Positions 9,107 through 17,766 are shown, counted from the first letter of the stretch. The stretch is DNA of 64,000 nt from an uncultured Gammaproteobacteria bacterium (GCA_902826485.1 CADEEZ010000001.1:63111-127110), one strand, 5' to 3'. Notes: a model not told the origin generated them from the letters alone. A program made the numbers and translations.

Positions 9107-10381
9107 ATGAGTTTTGGAAAAAAAGTCGCTATTTTGGGTGGCTCACGAACGCCGTTCGTTAAGTCACAAACGGTTTACACCGGTAAATCAAATCAAGATT
9201 TGTTGAGTGCCGCATTGGCTGATCTGATTGCCAAAGCTCATCTTAATAATAAGTTACTTGGCGATGTGGTCGCCGGCGCCGTCATGAATCATCCTTTTGA
9301 TTGGAACTTGGCAAGAGAAGTAGTATTAGGAAGCCATTTGTCTCATGAAACACCCGGATTAACCATTCAAAGGGCTTGCGGTACAGGTTTAGAGGCCGTG
9401 AATATTGTTGCACTTAAAATTGCCAGCAATCAAATGCAAGTAGGTATAGCCGGTGGAACGGATACCAATTCTGATATTCCGCTGATTGGGCAACGAAAAT
9501 TTACGCATTGGCTTATTCATTTAAAAAATGCCAAGTCTTTTAAAAATAAATTAGTCGCTTTATCTAAATTTAGATTTAATATGTTGAAGCCACAGTTTCC
9601 AGAAGTCCGGGAGCCCCGTACCGGTTTATCGATGGGAGAACATTGCGAACTGATGGTAAAAGAATGGCATATTTCTAGAAAAGCACAGGATGAATTAGCC
9701 CTTCGATCTCATCAAAATGCGGCTCAAGCTTACGAAGCAGGATTTTATAAAGATCTGGTTATTAAGATAGAAGGCTTGAATTCAGATAGCATTATGCGAA
9801 AAGATACGTCATTAGATAAGCTCTCTTCTTTAAAACCTGTTTTTGATAAATCTGAAACAGGAAGCTTAACAGCGGGGAACTCGACATTATTAACCGATGG
9901 TGCATCTGTTGTTTTATTAGGTTCTCCAGAATGGGCCGAAGCCAATGGACTTGATATTCTTGCTTACTTTGTTGACTGTGAGGTTGCAGCAGTTGATTTT
10001 GTACAAGGGGCTGGGCTTTTAATGGCACCTACTATAGCCGTATCGAGATTACTTGCCAGAAATCATTTGAGCTTACAAGATTTTGATTATTACGAAATAC
10101 ATGAAGCATTTGCAGGCCAAGTACTCTGCACATTAAAAGCATGGGGATCGGCAGAATACTGTAAAAAAAACCTGGGAAGAGATTCGTCATTAGGGGAAAT
10201 CGACTCATCGAAAATAAATGTAAAAGGCGGGAGTTTAGCGTTAGGTCATCCTTTTGCAGCTACGGGCGGAAGAATCGTGTCAGCCGGTGCTAAAATATTG
10301 CAGGAGAAGGGTAATGGTCGCTTGCTTGTTAGTATTTGTACCGCAGGGGGTATGGGTGTGGCGGCGATTATAGAACGATAA
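9107..10381 (+). CDS. acetyl-CoA acyltransferase (thiolase), FadI-like
   Basis: Thiolase catalyses CoA-dependent cleavage of 3-ketoacyl-CoA (or condensation of acetyl-CoA). The acylated cysteine is C91 in RACGTG. The histidine motif is EIHEAFAGQ, GGSLALGHPFAATGGR supplies the second His, and CTAGGMG the second Cys. The insertion with LIHLKNAKSFKNKL and the FRFNMLKP stretch resemble FadI, the larger thiolase partner of FadJ, rather than FadA. No fadJ/fadB gene is adjacent, so the pathway role is inferred. Shine-Dalgarno GGGAGG. Confidence 0.88.
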   Translation: MSFGKKVAILGGSRTPFVKSQTVYTGKSNQDLLSAALADLIAKAHLNNKLLGDVVAGAVMNHPFDWNLAREVVLGSHLSHETPGLTIQRACGTGLEAVNIVALKIASNQMQVGIAGGTDTNSDIPLIGQRKFTHWLIHLKNAKSFKNKLVALSKFRFNMLKPQFPEVREPRTGLSMGEHCELMVKEWHISRKAQDELALRSHQNAAQAYEAGFYKDLVIKIEGLNSDSIMRKDTSLDKLSSLKPVFDKSETGSLTAGNSTLLTDGASVVLLGSPEWAEANGLDILAYFVDCEVAAVDFVQGAGLLMAPTIAVSRLLARNHLSLQDFDYYEIHEAFAGQVLCTLKAWGSAEYCKKNLGRDSSLGEIDSSKINVKGGSLALGHPFAATGGRIVSAGAKILQEKGNGRLLVSICTAGGMGVAAIIER

Positions 10382-10392
10382 TAGTAGAAAAA

Positions 10393-10416
10393 AGGGATTA
10401 TGTACTCATAATCCCT
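10393..10416. terminator. perfect 10-bp hairpin between convergent genes
   Basis: AGGGATTATG (10393-10402) and CATAATCCCT (10407-10416) form a perfect stem with loop TACT. The run of A before it reads as U on the minus strand, so it should terminate the histone-like gene best. It may also stop the thiolase transcript on the plus strand. Confidence 0.65.
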
Positions 10417-10433
10417 CTCCTTATCATGAAAAA

Positions 10434-10811
10434 CTACCCTATTTTTTTCATGACATTTTTTTCAGCCTTATCTAGTAAAGATTCTAATTCTGTTACTAAA
10501 TAGACAATACGCTTTTTGATATCGGGCGTTAAACTAGCGAAAGCACTTTTGGTTGCTTTAGAAATCACTTTTTTGGCGGAAGAAGCTTTTTTAGAGATTT
10601 TTTTAGAGATAGTTTTCTTAGCTGCAGAAACCTTTTTAGCCACCGTTTTCTTAGCAGAAGGCTTTTTAGCACTCGCTTTTTTTGCTGTGTTTTTTTTAGC
10701 GGCTGATTTCGCTGCACTTGGCTTTTTCTTAGCTGGTTTAGCTGCTTTGCTTTTAGTGGCACTTTTTTTCACTTTTGTCTTGGCCTTTGGGGCAGTTTTG
10801 CGTTTTGTCAT
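10434..10811 (-). CDS. histone H1-like Lys/Ala-rich nucleoid protein
   Basis: 125 residues. The first 90 are mostly Lys, Ala and Ser in SAKK, PAKK and TKAAK-type repeats, as in histone H1 C-termini, chlamydial Hc1/Hc2 and AlgP-like proteins. The last 35 (LTPDIKKRIVYLVTELESLLDKAEKNVMKK) form an amphipathic helix. It probably binds DNA non-specifically and compacts the nucleoid. The gene is followed by a strong bidirectional hairpin. The opposite-strand reading frame across the same bases is a low-complexity shadow. Confidence 0.85.
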   Translation of the reverse strand: MTKRKTAPKAKTKVKKSATKSKAAKPAKKKPSAAKSAAKKNTAKKASAKKPSAKKTVAKKVSAAKKTISKKISKKASSAKKVISKATKSAFASLTPDIKKRIVYLVTELESLLDKAEKNVMKKIG

Positions 10812-10925
10812 GATGTTCTCCTAAAATTATAAAAAGACGCTACTTAATAGTGTAGTAGTTTACTATAATTAAATAATGATAATTATTTAATTTTTTTACT
10901 GTTATTTTATACTGTTGGGAGAGAA

Positions 10926-11114
10926 ATGATGTTACGTTATGCTGCAATTTTCTTAGCAATAGCACTTGCTGCCGTTGCTGTCGTATTTATGTTAAGTGTG
11001 GCGGCAGGGGGTGTTGTTTATATTTTAAAAATTATATTCTTTATCACGCTTGCCATTAGCGCCATATGTTTTGTTTTAGATCTTGCTAAACGTATGGCTA
11101 AACCCAAGCAGTAA
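10926..11114 (+). CDS. DUF1328 family small membrane protein (YtjA-like)
   Basis: 62 residues with two hydrophobic segments (about 4-27 and 32-53). The pattern LRYAAIFLAIALAA..AAGGVVYILKIIFFI matches the DUF1328 family of tiny inner-membrane proteins, often found among osmotic or envelope stress genes. GGGAG precedes the paired ATGATG start, and either ATG could be used. It is followed 16 nt later by another small membrane protein. Function unknown. Confidence 0.75.
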   Translation: MMLRYAAIFLAIALAAVAVVFMLSVAAGGVVYILKIIFFITLAISAICFVLDLAKRMAKPKQ

Positions 11115-11130
11115 TTCAGTTGAGTTCAAA

Positions 11131-11343
11131 ATGCTGATTAAATTTAAATCGCTTAATTTGAACTTTGTGACCGTTGCGGCGGTCTTTTTTTGCTTAATGG
11201 GCATGTTATTTGCTATCTTGGGATTCACCGGGGTGATTGTTGTTGTTCCTTTTTTTTCTAAGGTATTTATTGTGTTGTCTTTAATTTTCTTTGTTATTTG
11301 TGTCATTGCGTTTTTTTTAAGAAAGAAAGTCAAAGTAAAATAA
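11131..11343 (+). CDS. small two-helix membrane protein
   Basis: 70 residues from ATG 11131 (MLIKFKSLNLNFVTV) with two hydrophobic segments (about 11-35 and 37-61) and a basic C-terminus (RKKVKVK). A longer frame opens at 11083 but would overlap the DUF1328 gene by 32 nt, so the internal start is preferred. It sits between DUF1328 and the SDR gene on the same strand, probably one transcript. No family recognised. Confidence 0.55.
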   Translation: MLIKFKSLNLNFVTVAAVFFCLMGMLFAILGFTGVIVVVPFFSKVFIVLSLIFFVICVIAFFLRKKVKVK

Positions 11344-11366
11344 ATAGATAAAGAAGGATAAAATCA

Positions 11367-12236
11367 ATGACCTCTAAAAATCCTAAGAAACCCGTAAGAC
11401 CTGCTCAGCATCAATCCCGTCAACCTGGCGTAGAATCTAAAATGAATCCGTTGCCTAAATCCTTAGATTCTGAGTATGTGCCCAGTGGAAAATTGCAAGA
11501 CAAAATTGCAATTATTACAGGGGGAGATAGTGGCATTGGGCGAGCCATTGCTTTGCACTATGCTCTAGAAGGCGCGGATGTGGTAATCAGTTATTTTAAT
11601 GAGCATAAAGACGCACAACAAACAAAAGAAATGGTGGAGTTAGCAGGCAGACGTTGTCTTGCAATATCAGGTGATATATCGAATCCAAAATTTTGTGAAA
11701 AGATAGTAAAAGAAACCATCAAAAAATTTAAAAAACTCCATATTTTAGTCAATAATTCAGCAGAGCAGCATCCCCAAAAAAAGTTTGAAGACATTAGTGT
11801 TAAACAACTAGAAAAAACCTTTCAAACCAACGTGTTTGCGTATTTTTACATGATAAAATATGCGTTACCCTACTTAAAAAAAGGGGCATGTATTATTAAT
11901 ACCACGTCAGTAACAGCGTATCGTGGCAGCGGCCATTTAATTGATTATTCTTCTACTAAAGGCGCCATTGTGAGTTTAACTCGCTCTTTAGCAGCTAATC
12001 TAGTTGAAAAGGGGATCAGAGTGAATGGGGTGGCACCAGGCCCTATTTGGACTCCCCTAATACCAGCGACATTTAAAGCCGCTGAAGTTGCCAAATTTGG
12101 TTCAGATACCCCCATGAAGCGAGCAGGTGAACCCAAAGAAGTGGCTCCCTGTTTTGTGTTTTTAGCCTCATCTGATGCTAGCTATATTTCTGGTCAAGTG
12201 TTACATCCCAACGGGGGGGAAATTATCAATGGCTAA
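11367..12236 (+). CDS. SDR-family oxidoreductase (general stress/glucose-dehydrogenase type)
   Basis: An NAD(P)-dependent short-chain dehydrogenase, 289 residues. The cofactor motif is TGGDSGIG (51-58) and the active site S181, Y194 and K198 lie in TSVTAY and YSSTKG. NNSAEQHP follows strand four. The 40-residue Pro/Gln-rich N-terminal extension and the LHPNGGEIING end match the long SDRs annotated as general stress protein 39 or glucose/ribitol dehydrogenase. Shine-Dalgarno AGAAGGA. The last 8 nt overlap the next gene, indicating translational coupling. Confidence 0.88.
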   Translation: MTSKNPKKPVRPAQHQSRQPGVESKMNPLPKSLDSEYVPSGKLQDKIAIITGGDSGIGRAIALHYALEGADVVISYFNEHKDAQQTKEMVELAGRRCLAISGDISNPKFCEKIVKETIKKFKKLHILVNNSAEQHPQKKFEDISVKQLEKTFQTNVFAYFYMIKYALPYLKKGACIINTTSVTAYRGSGHLIDYSSTKGAIVSLTRSLAANLVEKGIRVNGVAPGPIWTPLIPATFKAAEVAKFGSDTPMKRAGEPKEVAPCFVFLASSDASYISGQVLHPNGGEIING

Positions 12237-12687
12237 GAAGAATAAAATTCAAAAAAAAATTAAAAAAATTAAAAAAAATAATAAGAAAGCGCATTCATTA
12301 GACGATATTTTTCATGATATTGCTTTTAAAACATCGACACTAATTGGCAATGTATGGGTATTTATTTTAGCCTGTTTGTTAACGGCATTTTCATTAATAG
12401 TAGGGGCATTTTTAAATTTCTCTGACGTTTGGCAATTGGTTGTTAATTTATCTGTATCTATTATTACGCTTCTTATTGTATTTATTATTCAAAACTCTCA
12501 AAACAGAGATACGAAAGGCATTCATCTTAAGCTAGATGAATTGATTCTATCGCATAGTTCTGCTCGTAATACCATCATTAATTTAGATAAGATGTCCGAA
12601 AAGGGAATTAAAGAATTAGAAAAACACTATAAAAAAATTAGTTCACAAAAGGATGATCCTCTTGAAAAAAATGATGATGAAAAATAA
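12229..12687 (+). CDS. low-affinity iron permease-like membrane protein
   Basis: The chosen ATG at 12229 gives 152 residues and overlaps the SDR stop by 8 nt; a longer frame from 12175 would overlap it by 62 nt. After a Lys-rich N-terminus come two membrane segments and the block LLIVFIIQNSQNRDTKGIHLKLDELI, which is diagnostic of the low-affinity iron permease family (PF04120). The bacterial members are small and their transport role is unproven. The C-terminus is charged (about residues 120-152). Operon partner of the SDR. Confidence 0.75.
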   Translation: MAKKNKIQKKIKKIKKNNKKAHSLDDIFHDIAFKTSTLIGNVWVFILACLLTAFSLIVGAFLNFSDVWQLVVNLSVSIITLLIVFIIQNSQNRDTKGIHLKLDELILSHSSARNTIINLDKMSEKGIKELEKHYKKISSQKDDPLEKNDDEK

Positions 12688-12701
12688 ATAAAGAACGAAA
12701 A

Positions 12702-13145
12702 TTATTTTTTTGCATGCTTCTTTTTAAACATTTCCATCTTAGCGCCAACTTCCATCAATTCTTCCTTGGAAAGTAATTTAATTGCCTGAGGAAATTTTTC
12801 CTCTTCTTCTTCTTCAATATGATGATCATTCAGTTCTTTGAATACTTTAAATTTGGCTGTCCATTCTTCTGTATTCACTTTTGAACGAGATAATTGAGGG
12901 ATCATGTGTTCAACCAGTAAGACTTCTTCATGATGCTCAAATACGTTAGGTCTACTTTTTTCATATTCTTTTAGTAATTTAAAAAGGTAAAGTTCTTCCA
13001 TTTTTTCATGAATTTTAGCTTCATGTTTAATAGTGTTAAAAAGATCTTTTCGTTTTTGCACAGCGCGTTCGCTGGTTTGTTCTAATTGTTTGAGAAATTT
13101 CTTCATTTTTTTGTGATCTTCTAATAGCAATTTGATTGCATGCAT
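12702..13145 (-). CDS. hemerythrin/HHE-domain protein
   Basis: 147 residues predicted as a four-helix bundle with metal-binding His/Glu: H9 (LLLEDHKKMKKFL), HEAKIHEKMEELYLF, FEHHEEVLLVEHM and LNDHHIEEEEEE. This is the DUF/HHE cation-binding hemerythrin arrangement, usually a diiron oxygen- or NO-responsive domain. The family is common in Legionella-like stress cassettes. A second, divergent HHE protein lies at 16662-17291. Shine-Dalgarno GGAGAG on the minus strand. Confidence 0.85.
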   Translation of the reverse strand: MHAIKLLLEDHKKMKKFLKQLEQTSERAVQKRKDLFNTIKHEAKIHEKMEELYLFKLLKEYEKSRPNVFEHHEEVLLVEHMIPQLSRSKVNTEEWTAKFKVFKELNDHHIEEEEEEKFPQAIKLLSKEELMEVGAKMEMFKKKHAKK

Positions 13146-13172
13146 TTAAACTCTCCAAAAACGCTTAGATAA

Positions 13173-13376
13173 TTATTTAGGTTTAGTAGGCATTTTAGCG
13201 CCTTTCTTTCGTGCTTTCGATAAACCGATGGCAATCGCTTGCTTAGGATCGGTTACTTTTTTCTTGTTTGGACCGCTCACAGCTTTTCCACGTTTAAAGT
13301 CATGCATCTCTTTTTCAACGGATTTTTGAGCTGCTTTTCCATATTTTGTAGAATCTTTTTTGGCGGGTTTAGTCAT
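13173..13376 (-). CDS. DUF6496-type small basic protein
   Basis: 67 residues, strongly basic. The pattern KEMHDFKRGKAVSG..KKVTDPKQAIAIGLSKARKKG matches the DUF6496 family of small proteins found beside stress genes in proteobacteria. No enzymatic motif. It might bind nucleic acid, but that is inference. It lies 27 nt downstream (minus strand) of a 12-bp hairpin that separates it from the 55-aa gene at 13454. Confidence 0.65.
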   Translation of the reverse strand: MTKPAKKDSTKYGKAAQKSVEKEMHDFKRGKAVSGPNKKKVTDPKQAIAIGLSKARKKGAKMPTKPK

Positions 13377-13399
13377 CTTTTAAACCTTGATAGAAATAA

Positions 13400-13428
13400 C
13401 ACACTCTAGCAACAAGTGCTAGAGTGTG
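13400..13428 (-). terminator. 12-bp perfect hairpin after the 55-aa gene
   Basis: CACACTCTAGCA (13400-13411) and TGCTAGAGTGTG (13417-13428) form a perfect 12-bp stem with a 5-nt loop. On the minus strand it is followed by TTATTTCTATC, a weak U-rich tail. It could terminate the gene at 13454-13621 or be a processing stem within a longer transcript. Confidence 0.55.
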
Positions 13429-13453
13429 AAAGTTACGTATATTTAATGAAGAA

Positions 13454-13621
13454 TTAAGACTTACGTGGTCTATTTGGATCTTGATTGGGGTTATTTGGAT
13501 TTGGATTTGGATTTGGATTTGGATTTTGCCCACGTTCACGCATTTCACGTTCACGTTTTGCTTGGTCTTGACGTTGTTGGTTATTTTGGTTATTTTGGTT
13601 TTTTTGATCTTCAGGTTTCAT
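13454..13621 (-). CDS. 55-aa Asn/Gln/Pro-rich small protein
   Basis: Read directly from the minus strand: ATG at 13621 preceded by an excellent GAGAGGAG Shine-Dalgarno, 55 codons, TAA at 13454. The product starts MKPEDQKNQNNQNNQQRQDQ, continues with a charged AKREREMRERG segment, then five NP repeats and a basic end (RPRKS). It is hydrophilic with no membrane segment. The NP repeats come from a hexanucleotide repeat. The overlapping frame at 13369-13554 on the same strand has only this repeat in common and no ribosome site. Function unknown; it belongs to the run of small stress-type genes. Confidence 0.65.
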   Translation of the reverse strand: MKPEDQKNQNNQNNQQRQDQAKREREMRERGQNPNPNPNPNPNNPNQDPNRPRKS

Positions 13622-13810
13622 AATAACTCCTCTCTAAATTATCTTGTATGTCACACTTGAAAATAATATGTATGTTTAGATACATATGGTCAACATTAAA
13701 AAGTATACTCGATTTTTTAGGAAAAATTGAAAAAACAATATAAATCTTAATTACTCCTGTATAAATTAAAACAGATTTTTTATTCATTGCTGAATATAAT
13801 TTTTATAAAC

Positions 13811-14026
13811 TCAATTAGCAGAAGAGGGGTTTGTTTGAAGTTCTCGTTGTTGATGATATAAAAATGAACCTAAACTGCCAGGACCCTTTTTAGGGGTTGC
13901 TTGGCTACCAGCAGACGATCCTGCCACAGAGCCAATACCGTTACTTTGTTCAGACCGCATAGATCCACAAGCAGAGGATAAACATAAAATGATTAGAGGC
14001 AAAAGAATAAACAGCGTCTTTTTCAT
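13811..14026 (-). CDS. small lipoprotein
   Basis: From the ATG at 14026 the product (71 aa) begins MKKTLFILLPLIILCLSSAC, a typical lipoprotein signal with lipobox LSSAC and Cys at residue 20. The mature part is Ser/Gly/Gln-rich (SNGIGSVAGSSAGSQATP) and looks unstructured. Upstream in-frame starts at 14038 and 14071 exist, but no start has a convincing Shine-Dalgarno; the lipobox distance decides for 14026. Function unknown. Confidence 0.6.
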   Translation of the reverse strand: MKKTLFILLPLIILCLSSACGSMRSEQSNGIGSVAGSSAGSQATPKKGPGSLGSFLYHQQRELQTNPSSAN

Positions 14027-14104
14027 ATAGTTACTCATAGTTGAAGAGCTATTCACTGTGACAAAAACCATATGAAAAAGTTCATTTTATAAATCAATAC
14101 TGAT

Positions 14105-16540
14105 TTATTTGATTGACGGTTTAAATTTGCACAGCAATAAAGGCAGGAGTACAATATCAGCAGCTAATGCCACAATCATAGCGCAACTGGTTAATAAACC
14201 AAAGTAAATGGTAGGAACAAAGTTTGAAAAAACGAGAATGGAAAAACCTATGGCGATAATCATACTGGTATATACCATTGATAATCCTACGGTACGATGA
14301 GAATTGCGTAATGCTTCCCAATAATCACCCGTTTTTTGATATTCGATCATATAACGATGCGTAAAATGGATACTATCATCAACGCCTATCCCTAAGGTAA
14401 TGGCGGCGATAACAATCGTCATTAAGTCTAAGGGGATACTAGCCCAACCCATCAGCCCCAATACAAATGCCGCAGAAAATATATTTGGAATTAAGGCAAT
14501 GAGTGAAACCTTAAAATTTCTAAAGAAAATAAGAAACATGATGAAGATATAGATAAAGACAAATCCTAAGGTTTGGATCTGTGATTTAAAAAAGGATTGT
14601 AACATATTGTTGTAAAGCACAAGCATACCGGTAAGTTTAACTTGATTAGCCTCTAAGTTGAATTTAGATTTTAATTCGCTCCGGATTCGATTGAGGAGTT
14701 CTTCTCTTTTTAAATCATAATTTGTTTCCAATACTCTTATGCTGATGCGTAATTGACTGCCATCTTTCGAAAGATACGGTGAGAATAATTCTTTTTTGGC
14801 ATCAGGGGGGAATTTTTCATATACCAATGATAAAAATTTAGGATCAGTCGTCGTTTTAGGATCAATCGTTTCAAGTATTGCCATACTTGCAGCCAAAGAT
14901 AAAACTTTGCCAACATGAGGCAGAGATTCTAAATATAAGTGTATGGCAGTGATTTTACCCAGCATGCTGGGATGTAACCAATAATTTTCAAATGCAGTTC
15001 CTTCCTCATTTTTGGGTGCGTCAATGATGATATCTAAAGGCGTGGTGCCGCCAAACTGCTTATCAATCAATTCCATGCCTTGATAGATTTCGGTTGATTT
15101 TTTATAGTAATCAATAAATCTATTTTCAACCGTTAAAAACGAAATCCCAATTAATGAAATAACACCAAATATACCAAAAAATATTAAGATGCTATTGGGC
15201 CAACGCTCGATAGCGTGTGCAATAAATAGCGTAATTTTTTTTGACCATTCATTAGCCGTGCTCACCTTGCTTTTATTTTTACTTTTGATATTAAATAATG
15301 CAATCGAAGCAGGGAAAAAGGTAAAGGCTAAAACAAAACTAATGGTTAAACCAATCGCCATAATCATGCCAAAATCAATCAAGGGTTGTATACCACTTAC
15401 GATTAAAGAAGCGAAACCAAAAATAGAGGTAGCTGAGGTGTAAAAACAAGGGGCAAATTTTGATTTGACTGTCATTAAGATTAGCTTTTCGACACTTTTA
15501 TTTTTATTGTTCTGTTCGATTTCTCGATAAGAGACGATTAAATAGATAAGTAATGAAAAAGTTAAAATTAATATTAGTGGGGGAAAATTTGATGATACCA
15601 CCGTGACAGGCCATCCTAAGAGTCCTAAACAGCTCATGACAAGTAAGCCTGAAAGTAGACAAGTAACAAGAGGTAAAATGACCCAACGTATTTCTCTGAA
15701 TATCACTAAAAGTAAAAGGGTAATAACAGCAATCACAATTAAACCAAATACATAAAAATCCTTTTCAATAAAAGTAATTGAATCAACTGCGATCATTGGT
15801 ACCCCACCTAGATGTAGGGTGGCATTTTGAGCATGCTCGCTCATTACACTTCGGATATCATTGATGATGGCACGCTGTTTATCATTAAAATTTGATCGCT
15901 GAGCCTCTTTTTTATTGGTGGAATTTAATTTAAAAAAATCTTTGAATGTAAATTTATTTTTTATGATCTTATTGGTTGAATTAGCTTTTTCGGGATCGAG
16001 ATCGATTAAAAGGGCGGTATTTTTTCCATCTTTGCTCAGTAGAAAACCTCTAAAAAAGGGGCTAATGCTGATTTCTTCTTTGGCGAGAGATAAATCTACA
16101 TTTCGCTTTTCGATGGTTCTAATTTGTTGACTGAGATCTTGATAGGTGACAGGAGGACTTTTAATAAGCGGGACATCTAAAATACTGGTGATATTTTTAA
16201 CACCCTTAATTTTTGAGATTTGTTGTTTTAATTTTCGTAAATCATTCAACACAGTTTGTGAAAATACATCATCAGATGGTGAATAAGTTAAGATCAAATA
16301 GTCATCTAAGTTATATTTCGTTTTTACGGAACGGAAATATGCTAAGTCTTTATCATTTTTTAACAGTAAGGTTTCAGCGGATGCGTCAAATTGAAATTCC
16401 AAGGCATGAATGCTTACCAATACTGCAAATATTAAAGTCAGTAACAAGGTAATTAATGGATGCTTAAGAACTATCCATGCATACAGCTTTTTTATCGATT
16501 GGAACAAGAGAGGCCTCCAAAATTTATAATTCTTTGGCAC
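14105..16540 (-). CDS. MMPL/RND-family exporter
   Basis: 811 residues with the RND architecture: membrane helix at about 25-48, a large periplasmic loop (about 49-255), five helices, a second cytoplasm-crossing helix at about 445-470, a second loop, and five C-terminal helices. GVDDSIHFTHRYMIEY lies in the second transmembrane domain, typical of MMPL/HpnN-like predicted exporters. These export lipids or hydrophobic compounds; the substrate here is unknown. It stands alone on the minus strand with no adjacent membrane-fusion protein. Confidence 0.85.
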   Translation of the reverse strand: MPKNYKFWRPLLFQSIKKLYAWIVLKHPLITLLLTLIFAVLVSIHALEFQFDASAETLLLKNDKDLAYFRSVKTKYNLDDYLILTYSPSDDVFSQTVLNDLRKLKQQISKIKGVKNITSILDVPLIKSPPVTYQDLSQQIRTIEKRNVDLSLAKEEISISPFFRGFLLSKDGKNTALLIDLDPEKANSTNKIIKNKFTFKDFFKLNSTNKKEAQRSNFNDKQRAIINDIRSVMSEHAQNATLHLGGVPMIAVDSITFIEKDFYVFGLIVIAVITLLLLVIFREIRWVILPLVTCLLSGLLVMSCLGLLGWPVTVVSSNFPPLILILTFSLLIYLIVSYREIEQNNKNKSVEKLILMTVKSKFAPCFYTSATSIFGFASLIVSGIQPLIDFGMIMAIGLTISFVLAFTFFPASIALFNIKSKNKSKVSTANEWSKKITLFIAHAIERWPNSILIFFGIFGVISLIGISFLTVENRFIDYYKKSTEIYQGMELIDKQFGGTTPLDIIIDAPKNEEGTAFENYWLHPSMLGKITAIHLYLESLPHVGKVLSLAASMAILETIDPKTTTDPKFLSLVYEKFPPDAKKELFSPYLSKDGSQLRISIRVLETNYDLKREELLNRIRSELKSKFNLEANQVKLTGMLVLYNNMLQSFFKSQIQTLGFVFIYIFIMFLIFFRNFKVSLIALIPNIFSAAFVLGLMGWASIPLDLMTIVIAAITLGIGVDDSIHFTHRYMIEYQKTGDYWEALRNSHRTVGLSMVYTSMIIAIGFSILVFSNFVPTIYFGLLTSCAMIVALAADIVLLPLLLCKFKPSIK

Positions 16541-16661
16541 TCATAAAGTCTATCACAAAATAATATATTTAAGCTTCTAACAAAGCATGGTAGTTAGATC
16601 CTAGGTACTTGCTAGCGCCCGAAATATCCCGCGACAGTCCATTTTCGCGGTAAGGGAGTAT

Positions 16662-17291
16662 TTATGTAAATTGTTCCTTATGTGTGGCAGATAGCTGTGC
16701 CCAAACAAGCTCAAATTTTTCTGGTTCAGCACGCTTCATTTCGTTGGCGAAAAAGCGCAGATCTTCTGCATTCACATGCGGTAAAATGACATTTAACATG
16801 CCCAACATGTTATCTGGCGTCATTTTTTGATAAGTTTTGGCTTGAAGTTTTGCTAATTCATCATCGGTATATAATGATTGTAGCTCCGGCAAAAGTATCG
16901 TTTCTTCTTCATATAAATGTTTTAACATTTCACTGTAAAATAAACGATAAGATAAATAAAAATCATTGCCTCTTATTAATTTTTCATCTTGGTTTTGTAT
17001 ATTGATGATTTGTTCGAGTTGATTGGCAAGATTATTTAACACTTGTTCGTGCTGTTTATGCTCGTTTTCAATAGCTAGCTGCAATTGGCTATTTTTTTGT
17101 CGTAATAAATCATGTATATGAGCATCTTCATATTCTCCATGATGTATTAACATGTGAGTTAAGCTGATTAATTTTTCTTTAAGCGCGTCACATGCTTTTG
17201 AATCTAAAAAATCTGTTTTAGCTGCAGCTCTCTCAAATTCTGACAGTTCAAAGCAAACAAATTTATGTACACGATAAAATCGATAACGCAT
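16662..17291 (-). CDS. hemerythrin-like HHE-domain protein
   Basis: 209 residues. Helices carry THMLIHHGEYEDAHIHDLL, ENEHKQHEQVL and EMLKHLYEEETILLPEL, spaced as in hemerythrin-like diiron four-helix proteins. The C-terminal 60 residues (MLGMLNVILPHVNAEDLRFFANEM) form an additional helical part seen in this subgroup. Probably a cytoplasmic oxygen/iron-responsive protein. It is distinct in sequence from the 147-aa hemerythrin at 12702. The next gene upstream (VOC protein) is 25 nt away, so they may be co-transcribed. Confidence 0.75.
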   Translation of the reverse strand: MRYRFYRVHKFVCFELSEFERAAAKTDFLDSKACDALKEKLISLTHMLIHHGEYEDAHIHDLLRQKNSQLQLAIENEHKQHEQVLNNLANQLEQIINIQNQDEKLIRGNDFYLSYRLFYSEMLKHLYEEETILLPELQSLYTDDELAKLQAKTYQKMTPDNMLGMLNVILPHVNAEDLRFFANEMKRAEPEKFELVWAQLSATHKEQFT

Positions 17292-17316
17292 TTTATTCTC
17301 CAGGTTGGTTCAAAGA

Positions 17317-17688
17317 TTAATAAATATCATGCATCACTTCAATATTATGACCATCGAGATCTAAAATAAAACAAGCATAATATTGTTCAGTATATTGAGG
17401 TCTTGGTCCAGGTTTACCGTTATCTTTTGCTCCCGCTTCAAGTGCAGAGAGATAGAAGGCATTTACTGTTTCATGGGTTGTGGCTCTAAAGGCGATATGT
17501 GTGCTGGTGATAGGTGTTTTTTCTTTGTGCTGAATAATTTCAAATAAACAATGATTGCCTAAATCAAAAGCATAAAATACCCCTTCTTTTCCAAAAGAAA
17601 TTTTGTATCCTAATGGCAGAAATATTTTTTCATAAAATACTTTGCTTTTAAGCAAATCTTTAACTTTTATTGAAACATGATCGAACAT
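17317..17688 (-). CDS. VOC-family (glyoxalase/bleomycin-resistance-like) protein
   Basis: 123 residues with two beta-alpha-beta-beta-beta modules. FDHVSIKVKDLLKSKVFYEKIFLPLGYK starts the first and HIAFRATTHETVNAFYLSALEAGAK the second, with YYACFILDLDGHNIEVM at the end. Metal-ligand positions typical of the family are H4, H83 or nearby, and E in NIEVM. Members include glyoxalase I and fosfomycin/bleomycin resistance proteins; the substrate cannot be read from sequence. First gene of a probable two-gene minus-strand unit with the HHE protein. Confidence 0.85.
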   Translation of the reverse strand: MFDHVSIKVKDLLKSKVFYEKIFLPLGYKISFGKEGVFYAFDLGNHCLFEIIQHKEKTPITSTHIAFRATTHETVNAFYLSALEAGAKDNGKPGPRPQYTEQYYACFILDLDGHNIEVMHDIY

Positions 17689-17766
17689 ACCGGAACGCCC
17701 TTAATTTTATACTGGATTGTATACGATTATTTATTTTGTGTTAACTGTGGAGCGATAAATTATCAT

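Noticed and set aside
10516-10824. 102-aa plus-strand frame opposite the histone-like gene
   Set aside because: Its Phe/Leu/Ala-rich product is the complement of Lys/Ala codons and has no independent support.
11076-11333. 85-aa minus-strand frame overlapping two small membrane genes
   Set aside because: Antisense to hydrophobic codons, no ribosome site, and would conflict with the colinear plus-strand genes.
13369-13554. 61-aa minus-strand frame with IQIQIQ repeats
   Set aside because: Shadow of the GGATTT hexanucleotide repeat; the real frame, with a strong ribosome site, is 13454-13621.
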